Shown: positions 43,395-49,802 of the stretch, piece after piece | How positions within the stretch are numbered: the first letter of the stretch is position 1 | Layout of the letters: each line of letters opens with the position of its first letter | From: Bacteroidota bacterium | GTDB lineage: Bacteria > Bacteroidota > Bacteroidia > Bacteroidales > Bacteroidaceae | DNA: 49,802 bases | Reading direction: 5' to 3' | Assembly (NCBI GenBank): GCA_023458215.1 | Contig: JAEXAJ010000233.1 | Coordinates: forward strand, 1 to 49,802 | Made by a program: the position numbers and the translations under genes | The notes under the pieces: model-generated | Told to the model about the DNA's origin: nothing | The model's input: only the letters and a program-made list of their open reading frames with translations | Database searches by the model: none

Positions 43395-46300
43395 ATGAAA
43401 CAATCTTATTCAATTAGATTTCTGTTGATAGTCTGTTGGATTATCGGCAGTCTGCCCCTTGTTGGAGCGGCAGAAAGTAGCTCCGTGTATACTCAAAGGC
43501 CAAATGATCCGGAGGCTTTTTACTTTACCCCGGAGAATTATGGTTTCAAAGCTGATGGAAAATCAGATGTGACCGAGGCACTTCAAAAGGCCATTAATCA
43601 GGTGAAGCAAGAGAAAAACTTTGGTATCTTGTTTCTGCCTGAAGGCAACTATCGCATAAGTAAGACCATACAGATACCTTCGTCCATCCGCCTGATTGGC
43701 TATGGAAAAAAGCGCCCTGTTATCTATTTGGGAGCTAATACCCCCGGTTATCAGACCACTCAGAACTATATGGTGTGGTTCACCGGAGGCTTGGCGCAAG
43801 AGGGCAGGGAACCCTCGGATGCCAATGCCGGAACCTTCTACAGCGCGCTTTCTAACATCGACTTCCGTATAGAGAAAGGTAATCCCCAAGCCATCGCCAT
43901 ACGTTCTCATTTTGCCCAGCACAGCTTTACCAACCATTGCGATATTCAGATAGGAGAGGGGAAAGCAGGCATCTACGATGTAGGCAATGAACTGGAAGAT
44001 ATGAAATTCTACGGTGGTGAGTATGGCATTATCTCCTCCAGAACCTCCCCGGGATGGCCCATTATGACGGTCGATACTTATTTTGAAGGGCAGCGGAAGG
44101 CAGCCATCTACTCCAAGGAAGTGGGTTTTGCCATTATGAATATGCACGTCAAGAATACGCCTGTCGCCTTTGAAATGGCCGAGAACTTGGCAGACCGCCT
44201 TCACCTGGAAAATTCTCTTTTAGAAAACATAGCGGTAGCCGGAATAAAGGTAAGTGTAGTGGGCAATACCTTCTCACAACTGAATCTGGTGAATGTCGAT
44301 TGCAAGAATGTGCCCGTATTAGTGGACTATGCGCAAACCGGAAAGAAGGTCGATGTAAAAGACAAGCTGTATAAAGTGAAGGAATTTACATACGGTCTGG
44401 TACTCGATAATCTGAACACCACTTCCACTTTCAAGGAAATCTGTGATATTGTTCCGGTTGCCAAGGTACCTGCTAAACTGGAAAAAGAGCTTCCTGCACT
44501 TCCTGCAATGGATACATGGGTGAATGTTCGTGATTTAGGTGCGAAGGGTGACGGCGAGACGGATGATACCGAAGCTTTTGAAAAAGCCATTGCCCGTCAC
44601 AAGAATATTTATGTACCGCAAGGTTGGTATCGCCTGACAAAAACCTTGAAGATGGCACCGGGTACCCGATTGATCGGTCTTCATCCCTTTGGTACTCAGT
44701 TTGTCTTGAACGAAAGTGAGCCTGCATTTAGCGGCTTTGGTTCTCCCGTGGCATTGGTGGAATCTTCCGAAGGTGGCGACGATATGCTGAATGGTATCGG
44801 CATCAATACCGGTGCGTACAATTACCGTGCGGTAGGCTGCAAGTGGATGGCCGGAGAGGATTCGTATATGAACGACGTCAAGTTCGTAGGTGGGCACGGC
44901 ACCCTGCGCAAGCCTGTTCCTGATACCAACGGGCAACGGTCCAACTGGCGCGGAGGTGAACGACGTATCAGCTCTCCATCCGGCCCGGTTATGGAAACGG
45001 GGAAGGACCTTGCCTGGGATAACCAGTACTGGAGCCTTTGGATTACCAACAATGGCGGTGGCATCATTAAAGATGTATGGACTGCCAGCACCTACGCCGC
45101 CAGTGGCCTTTACATCAGTGACACGGAAACTCCGGGACGCATCTACGCCATGTCTTTGGAGCACCATGTCCGCACCGAAGCCCGCTTGCACAACGTCTCC
45201 AACTGGAAAATCTACGCCTTCCAGTTTGAAGAAGAAGGCAAAGAAGGTCCCGATTGCCACATGGCCGAGATGTCGAATTGCAAGAATATCGAGTTGATAA
45301 ACGTATGGATGTATCGTGTCATCCGAGCTTTCATGCCCAAAGAAATCGGTTATCGCATGTGGAACTGCGAGAATATCACTTTCCGCAACATGCACAACTA
45401 TACGCAGATCTTGCCCGTCATTGAGTTTCCTATCTATGATATGAACAAGGCGTTGCCCGTATATTCATGGGATTTTGCCCGTCTCACGATCACGGGTAAT
45501 GAAAAGAGCAATCGCCCTTCTTGCGATGTGATAGACCGCCCCGTGAAACTGGCTACCGGCTTCGAACTGGCCTCCGGAGCAACCACCGACAGCAAAGGAA
45601 ATGTGTACTTTTGTGAGAACCGTTTAAAGAAAATCTATAAATGGTCGGCCGATAACGGGCAAATCACCCTGATTGCCGATTATCCCTGGAAACCTTTTAC
45701 GTTGGCTACCGATACTCAAGACAATCTGTTGGTGATCTTCCGTTATGACCCGCAGCCGGGCTATATGGTAGATGGCAAACAAGAAACCGTGACCCGTCTG
45801 CCGGATGATAATCCGATGTATAGCGGCTGGGGCAATAGCGGATGGAGTGCTTTGGGGTATTCCTTTGATCCTGATAATATCGATGCTACCATGAAACCGT
45901 TACCTCGCGTTGCTACTGCCGATGCTAAGAACGTACAGAAAGTGATACATCCTTCCAGCCGTTGGCGTGGTGATTTTCATAAAGTGGTAGCGGGTATGCC
46001 GGAGCATAGTTTCCTGGCTCCCGACGGAGTGACAATCATTCCGGAAACCTATGATTTGGGACGTTCCTGTGCGTTGTTCTCGGTTACTCCCGGTCAGAAA
46101 GCACCTGTGTATGTGGTGAATGAAAATAATAAAACCACTGTTCAACTTTCTGTGGCAACGGATGGACGCCTCGTGGAGGAAAAAGTACTTTGTCCTTTCG
46201 GCCAATACAGTAATGTGACCGATGCTGAAGGAAATGTGTATGTGGCGGACGGAGAGATATTTGTCTACGACAAATCCGGCAAGGAACAACGACGCATCCA

Positions 46301-46400
46301 AGTCGAAGAACGTCCTATTTCCATGACCCTCGGAGGACGTCAGAAGGATATGTTGTTTGTAACTACTACCCGTTCTATCTATGGCATAAGGATTAAGTAA
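43395..46400 (+). CDS. Double beta-helix (GH55-like) plus beta-propeller enzyme, paralogue 3
   Basis: The 1001-residue exported protein (signal peptide ending near 'LPLVGAAESS') repeats the architecture: first helix ('YGFKADGKSDVTEALQKAIN'), second helix from W375 ('WVNVRDLGAKGDGETDD') and propeller from L719 ('LASGATTDSKGNVYFCENRLKKIYKW'). The conserved motif is 'FQFEEEGKEGPDC' with E612. It lacks a short stretch in the first helix present in the other two (after 'NTPGYQ') and its propeller is the most divergent ('PLPRVATADAKNVQKVIHPSSRW'). This pattern suggests an older duplication and a shifted specificity. It has its own upstream hairpin, candidate promoter and repeat array, and a terminator directly after the stop. 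Confidence 0.82.
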   Translation: MKQSYSIRFLLIVCWIIGSLPLVGAAESSSVYTQRPNDPEAFYFTPENYGFKADGKSDVTEALQKAINQVKQEKNFGILFLPEGNYRISKTIQIPSSIRLIGYGKKRPVIYLGANTPGYQTTQNYMVWFTGGLAQEGREPSDANAGTFYSALSNIDFRIEKGNPQAIAIRSHFAQHSFTNHCDIQIGEGKAGIYDVGNELEDMKFYGGEYGIISSRTSPGWPIMTVDTYFEGQRKAAIYSKEVGFAIMNMHVKNTPVAFEMAENLADRLHLENSLLENIAVAGIKVSVVGNTFSQLNLVNVDCKNVPVLVDYAQTGKKVDVKDKLYKVKEFTYGLVLDNLNTTSTFKEICDIVPVAKVPAKLEKELPALPAMDTWVNVRDLGAKGDGETDDTEAFEKAIARHKNIYVPQGWYRLTKTLKMAPGTRLIGLHPFGTQFVLNESEPAFSGFGSPVALVESSEGGDDMLNGIGINTGAYNYRAVGCKWMAGEDSYMNDVKFVGGHGTLRKPVPDTNGQRSNWRGGERRISSPSGPVMETGKDLAWDNQYWSLWITNNGGGIIKDVWTASTYAASGLYISDTETPGRIYAMSLEHHVRTEARLHNVSNWKIYAFQFEEEGKEGPDCHMAEMSNCKNIELINVWMYRVIRAFMPKEIGYRMWNCENITFRNMHNYTQILPVIEFPIYDMNKALPVYSWDFARLTITGNEKSNRPSCDVIDRPVKLATGFELASGATTDSKGNVYFCENRLKKIYKWSADNGQITLIADYPWKPFTLATDTQDNLLVIFRYDPQPGYMVDGKQETVTRLPDDNPMYSGWGNSGWSALGYSFDPDNIDATMKPLPRVATADAKNVQKVIHPSSRWRGDFHKVVAGMPEHSFLAPDGVTIIPETYDLGRSCALFSVTPGQKAPVYVVNENNKTTVQLSVATDGRLVEEKVLCPFGQYSNVTDAEGNVYVADGEIFVYDKSGKEQRRIQVEERPISMTLGGRQKDMLFVTTTRSIYGIRIK

Positions 46401-46419
46401 GAATCCTCTAAAAAAATGG

Positions 46420-46462
46420 ATCAGCCCTTGCAACATGGAAATCAATGTATGCAAGGGCTGAT
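46420..46462. terminator. Terminator at the end of PUL2
   Basis: A perfect 13-bp stem, ATCAGCCCTTGCA (46420-46432) with TGCAAGGGCTGAT (46450-46462), encloses a 17-base loop. An A-run precedes it, so it has a T-run when read leftward; it may serve both the rightward PUL2 end and the leftward gene that ends at 46497. Confidence 0.82.
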
Positions 46463-46496
46463 TGGTATTATCAATCAAAAATAAAAAAAGAAGAAT

Positions 46497-46943
46497 TTAC
46501 TTTTCTAATAAGTCTTTCAAGAAAGCATCCAGTTCTTCATCCAGTCCTTTCAGCAGCTCGTCATTGACCAACAGGGTATCATCGTCCATGAGCAGCAGTT
46601 CGGCAAGTGTTTCCTTGTCGTCGTCCACTAGTACAAAGGAGAACGGTTTCAAAATCGTCAGTTTGTCAAAAGTACCTGCATGCTTCATGTTGCAGAGCAG
46701 GGTAGAGAGGATACGTTCTGTATTTTCAAAGAAATCATCGCCTTCGTAAGTCATCCATTCATCAATGGTGGCATTGGCAAGCTCCTCATCTTCATCATCA
46801 AAGATAGACAACTCACCTGAATTCTGATTCGGTTGCAGATGAATATCCGTAACGATAGTTTGTTCACAACCGCAGGTGTATTTGCTGATTGCTTTCTTTA
46901 TAGTTCCCTCAAGAAGGGATAATGACGATTGACTGAGCTTCAT
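46497..46943 (-). CDS. Small acidic cytoplasmic protein, unknown
   Basis: The 148-residue protein has no signal peptide or membrane helix. It is very acidic, especially in 'SIFDDEDEELANATIDEWMTYEGDDFFENTE' (middle) and 'LVDDDKETLAELLLMDDDTLLVNDELLKGLDEELDAFLKDLLEK' (C-terminal helix), and has a Cys-Gly-Cys motif ('YTCGCEQ') near residue 21. No known family is recognised. It is the first leftward gene beyond PUL2 and lies 92 bases from the DUF6340-like gene upstream. Confidence 0.75.
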   Translation of the reverse strand: MKLSQSSLSLLEGTIKKAISKYTCGCEQTIVTDIHLQPNQNSGELSIFDDEDEELANATIDEWMTYEGDDFFENTERILSTLLCNMKHAGTFDKLTILKPFSFVLVDDDKETLAELLLMDDDTLLVNDELLKGLDEELDAFLKDLLEK

Positions 46944-47035
46944 AATGGCTTCCTTTTTCTTAATAGTTGTTCAAAGGTAGGGAAAATAATGAATAATGTA
47001 TAATTTATAATGAAAAAAATGATGATGTTGTTTAT

Positions 47036-48136
47036 TTACTCCTCATTAAACCGATCCATTTGTACATTCAGACGGGCAATTCCTTCTTTTCGTTCCTGCA
47101 ATTCGTTCACATAAATGCTGGTCAGATAATAGTTGGGAATGCTTTCTGAATTCACACCGTTGGCTACTTGCAATTGATCTATTTTGTCTATTTCACGGGC
47201 AATAGATTGTGCCTTCAGTGCCCATTCCATGGCTGTTTCTATGTTGTCTTGCATTTCATATCCCAACGCTATATTGAAGGCTGCGTACATTTTCTTTTTG
47301 CCTTTTTTCGTTTCATAGCTTGACTTCCATAATTTGATGGCATCCTCCCACTGTCCTTCTTTGGCATATACGGCCGCATCACGCATATTTACCGAACCAC
47401 CGGTGATATAGTAACGGTTCGATGTTTTCCAATAAGGGAGCAAATGTTTTACGGGCACTGTCCCGGCAAATTCCGAAGCTTCTTTTATCAAATTTTCTTC
47501 ATTGATGAGACGGGTACGTAAAACAGCTTCTCCACCTCCATAGTCTTCCCAAAATATGCTGTCGGTACTATTTACAGTCACCATAGGGCCTCTACGATTA
47601 GGCAGGTACACTTTTACCGTAGGGAATACTTTTACATCTACCGTACCATGGAAAGTAGCCCACTCATTGATATAACTTATTTTTCGAAGGGAACGCATCT
47701 GTATATTCTCCAGGGCAATCAAGAAGTCAACGTCCAAGTCTTGTACAAGTTCGCTCACTTCTTCCGGTGTCAACATCGTTTCGCGTGGACTGATGTCTTT
47801 ACTGCGCAAAGCGGAATCACAAATTACTACTTCTTCAAAATAGTTCTCTTTGGCAAGGGCTTCTGCCAACGATTCGGTAGTCAGTTTGGCATCTCCGTTG
47901 TAATAGTTGGTAAGTCTCGTTATCTCATTTTCGCTTTTCTTCTGTTCCTCCTCGCTTACTATTAATTTGTTGTCGGGAACAGCCGGCATATTATTAACAA
48001 CAGCTACCCGTTTCAGCGATGCCGGGAAACTGACTTCTGCCGGAAGCATATAATCTATTGACAACTGTTCCAAGCTTTGGCAACCGCTTAGTAACAACAT
48101 ACCTATAAGTAACAGGCTATAGTAATATTTGGTCAT
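47036..48136 (-). CDS. DUF6340-like lipoprotein with TPR-type helices
   Basis: The 366-residue lipoprotein (lipobox LLLSGC-QSLEQLSIDYMLPAEVSFP, about residues 15-20) matches the layout of DUF6340 proteins of Bacteroidetes: an N-terminal alpha/beta region ('LKRVAVVNNMPAVP', 'LDVDFLIALENIQMRSLRK') and C-terminal helical repeats ('AVYAKEGQWEDAIKLWKSSYE', 'AFNIALGYEMQDNIETAMEWALKAQSIA'). These look like TPRs. A role in envelope assembly is plausible but not shown. It lies 200 bases downstream of secA, separated by two inverted repeats. Confidence 0.82.
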   Translation of the reverse strand: MTKYYYSLLLIGMLLLSGCQSLEQLSIDYMLPAEVSFPASLKRVAVVNNMPAVPDNKLIVSEEEQKKSENEITRLTNYYNGDAKLTTESLAEALAKENYFEEVVICDSALRSKDISPRETMLTPEEVSELVQDLDVDFLIALENIQMRSLRKISYINEWATFHGTVDVKVFPTVKVYLPNRRGPMVTVNSTDSIFWEDYGGGEAVLRTRLINEENLIKEASEFAGTVPVKHLLPYWKTSNRYYITGGSVNMRDAAVYAKEGQWEDAIKLWKSSYETKKGKKKMYAAFNIALGYEMQDNIETAMEWALKAQSIAREIDKIDQLQVANGVNSESIPNYYLTSIYVNELQERKEGIARLNVQMDRFNEE

Positions 48137-48188
48137 AGTCTTTTGAGTTTTGTTCCAATTAACAAAAGTACTCTTTTAGCTGAATATA

Positions 48189-48227
48189 CAAAAGCCTCAA
48201 ACAGTTTTTAACCGTTCGAGGCTTTTG
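48189..48227. terminator. Hairpin between secA and the DUF6340-like gene
   Basis: A 10-bp stem, CAAAAGCCTC (48189-48198) with GAGGCTTTTG (48218-48227), extends after one mismatch by three more pairs (AAC/GTT) and has a T-run in its arm. It may end the leftward secA transcript. Confidence 0.65.
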
Positions 48228-48246
48228 AGAATAGATGTTAGTTATA

Positions 48247-48336
48247 AGTTATAAGTGATTAGTTATTTGTTGGTGGTTTCCCTTTCGGAATAATAGCGCA
48301 GCACAACCACCAACAAATAACTAATCACTTATAACT
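48247..48336. repeat. Perfect 32-bp inverted repeat next to the secA stop
   Basis: Arms 48247-48278 and 48305-48336 are exact complements with a 26-base loop, ending 3 bases from the secA stop codon. Part of the left arm (AGTTATAAGT) is duplicated just outside it. It can act as the secA terminator but is much longer than needed for that. Confidence 0.88.
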
Positions 48337-48339
48337 ATT

Positions 48340-49802
48340 TTACGCGTTTCTTCCGTGGCAATTCTTATACTTCTTACCGCTGCCGCAAGGACAAGGATCA
48401 TTACGTCCTACAGTCTTTTCAGCACGGACCGGTTCGCGCTTGGGTTGCTCGCGAGTATCTTGTGCGGCGGCTGCCTGCTGGTTAGGATCACTCAGGTCTT
48501 GCTTTTGCTCACGATACTTACTCAAGTCCTGACGTTCTTCGGGAGCTGCCTGACGAACTTCTTGCGGTTCTTGTACAGGAATTTGTCCACGCATCAGAAT
48601 GGAGATTGTTTGGTTATTGATCTTGTTCACCATCGTGTCGAACAAGTTTACTGACTCCAGCTTGTAGATCAACAACGGGTCTTTTTGTTCATAGCTGGCA
48701 TTCTGTACAGAGTGTTTCAGTTCATCCAGTTCACGCAAGTTTTCTTTCCATGACTCATCGATAACGTGTAGCAGGATAGATTTCTCGAATGATTTTACTA
48801 CTTCCTTACATTCGCTTTCGTATGCGTTTTTCAGGTTACAAGAGATGTTGTACATGCGCTTGCCATCCGTGATAGGAATCAGGATGTTCTCGTACATGTG
48901 GCCTTGGGTTTCATACACTTGCTTGATAACCGGGAAGGCAATCTGTGCCATACGCTCAGTCTTACGCTTGAACAGTTCCATAGCGGCGTCGAAGGTCTTG
49001 TCAGCAAGCTTTTCTTTCTTCTCGCTTTTGAATTCTTCTTCGGTGAAAGGAGTTTCCATAGCGAGAGTCTGCAACAAGTCCATCTTGCAGTCTTCGTAGG
49101 TGGGAGCTTCGATAGCGGCAGCGCAACGGTCCCAAATCATGTTTACGATATCCATGCCGATACGTTCACCCATCAAGGCGTGGCGACGCTTGGTATAAAC
49201 TACCGTACGTTGCTTGTTCATCACGTCGTCATATTCCAGCAAACGCTTACGGATACCGAAGTTATTTTCTTCTACCTTCTTCTGTGCACGTTCGATGGAC
49301 TTGGAAATCATGCTGTGCTCAATCATCTCGCCTTCCTTGAAACCAAGTTTGTCCATTACACCGGCAATGCGGTCGGAAGAGAACAGACGCATCAAATCGT
49401 CTTCCAGTGACACAAAGAATACAGAAGAACCCGGGTCACCCTGACGACCTGCACGACCACGCAACTGGCGGTCTACACGACGGGACTCGTGACGCTCCGT
49501 ACCGATGATGGCAAGACCGCCTGCGGCTTTTACTTCCGGGCTCAGCTTGATATCCGTACCACGACCTGCCATGTTGGTAGCAATGGTCACGGCACATTTC
49601 AAACCGGCGGTGGCTACGATATCTGCTTCACGTTGGTGCAACTTCGCATTCAAAACATTATGCTCAATCTTGCGCATCGTCAACATTTTGCTCAGCATTT
49701 CGGAGATTTCAACCGAAGTGGTACCTACCAGGACAGGACGTCCGGCTGCTACCATGGCTTCGATCTCTTCGATCACGGCTTTATATTTCTCACGTTTAGT
49801 CT
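48340..49802 (-). CDS. secA: Protein translocase subunit SecA, C-terminal part (5' end outside window)
   Basis: SecA is the ATPase that drives proteins through SecYEG. The frame is open to the right edge of the window, so the N-terminal part is missing. Visible are NBD2 ('[21 protein letters not shown]', '[13 protein letters not shown]', '[34 protein letters not shown]'), the helical scaffold and wing domains ('[18 protein letters not shown]', '[33 protein letters not shown]') and the C-terminal zinc motif ('[17 protein letters not shown]'), where three Cys and a His bind zinc for SecB or ribosome contact. The linker before it is rich in Gln and charged residues. Assignment is secure. Confidence 0.97.
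   Translation of the reverse strand, partial: TKREKYKAVIEEIEAMVAAGRPVLVGTTSVEISEMLSKMLTMRKIEHNVLNAKLHQREADIVATAGLKCAVTIATNMAGRGTDIKLSPEVKAAGGLAIIGTERHESRRVDRQLRGRAGRQGDPGSSVFFVSLEDDLMRLFSSDRIAGVMDKLGFKEGEMIEHSMISKSIERAQKKVEENNFGIRKRLLEYDDVMNKQRTVVYTKRRHALMGERIGMDIVNMIWDRCAAAIEAPTYEDCKMDLLQTLAMETPFTEEEFKSEKKEKLADKTFDAAMELFKRKTERMAQIAFPVIKQVYETQGHMYENILIPITDGKRMYNISCNLKNAYESECKEVVKSFEKSILLHVIDESWKENLRELDELKHSVQNASYEQKDPLLIYKLESVNLFDTMVNKINNQTISILMRGQIPVQEPQEVRQAAPEERQDLSKYREQKQDLSDPNQQAAAAQDTREQPKREPVRAEKTVGRNDPCPCGSGKKYKNCHGRNA

Overview
The window reads as a chromosomal segment of a human-gut-type Bacteroides. The evidence is: SusC/SusD pairs, ECF sigma/FecR anti-sigma pairs, -7 elements of the form TAnnTTTG, almost no Shine-Dalgarno signals, and housekeeping genes of Bacteroidales type (RNase Z, MazG, ValRS, SecA with a C-terminal zinc motif). 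The species cannot be fixed from the sequence alone.

Region 1 (1-11490) is core genome. It holds the 3' end of rpsA, a lipoprotein with an internal duplication overlapping the region upstream of rnz, an ECF-sigma / membrane protein / Spy-like operon, a hypothetical exported protein, mazG, a lipoprotein and a beta-barrel protein, a DUF3810-type membrane metalloprotease-like protein, a Cys-rich four-helix membrane protein, and valS. valS is split by an apparent one-base deletion at about 10140.

Region 2 (11490-46470) is carbohydrate-utilisation sequence: two complete, similarly built polysaccharide utilisation loci (PULs) in tandem. Each starts with a leftward ECF sigma gene, a divergent FecR anti-sigma gene, a leader of about 155 nt, an STN-containing susC and a susD. 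PUL1 continues with a DUF5107/TPR protein, a ~1000-residue double beta-helix plus beta-propeller protein and a GH50/agarase-like clan GH-A hydrolase. It is met by a leftward operon (small exported protein, ThuA-like protein, GH9-like enzyme). PUL2 continues with a DUF3823 lipoprotein and two more paralogues of the double-helix/propeller protein. The three paralogues keep a Gln-x-Glu motif at the same place, reminiscent of GH55. The substrate cannot be assigned; the enzyme mix does not match one known glycan.

Regulation is the most striking part. In both FecR-susC leaders the bottom strand carries a -7 element overlapping the susC start codon and, about 105 nt on, a hairpin followed by a T-run. 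This is what a DonS-like cis-antisense RNA repressing susC should look like. Hairpin terminators sit just before the enzyme genes in both PULs (after susD, or after the DUF3823 gene), probably lowering enzyme expression relative to SusCD. Two arrays of a 22-nt repeat (GGGA-N6-TTC-N9), in opposite orientation, lie just upstream of two of the three paralogous enzyme genes.

Region 3 (46470-49802) returns to core-like genes, all leftward: a small acidic protein, a DUF6340-like lipoprotein, and the 3' two-thirds or so of secA, bounded by a perfect 32-bp inverted repeat.
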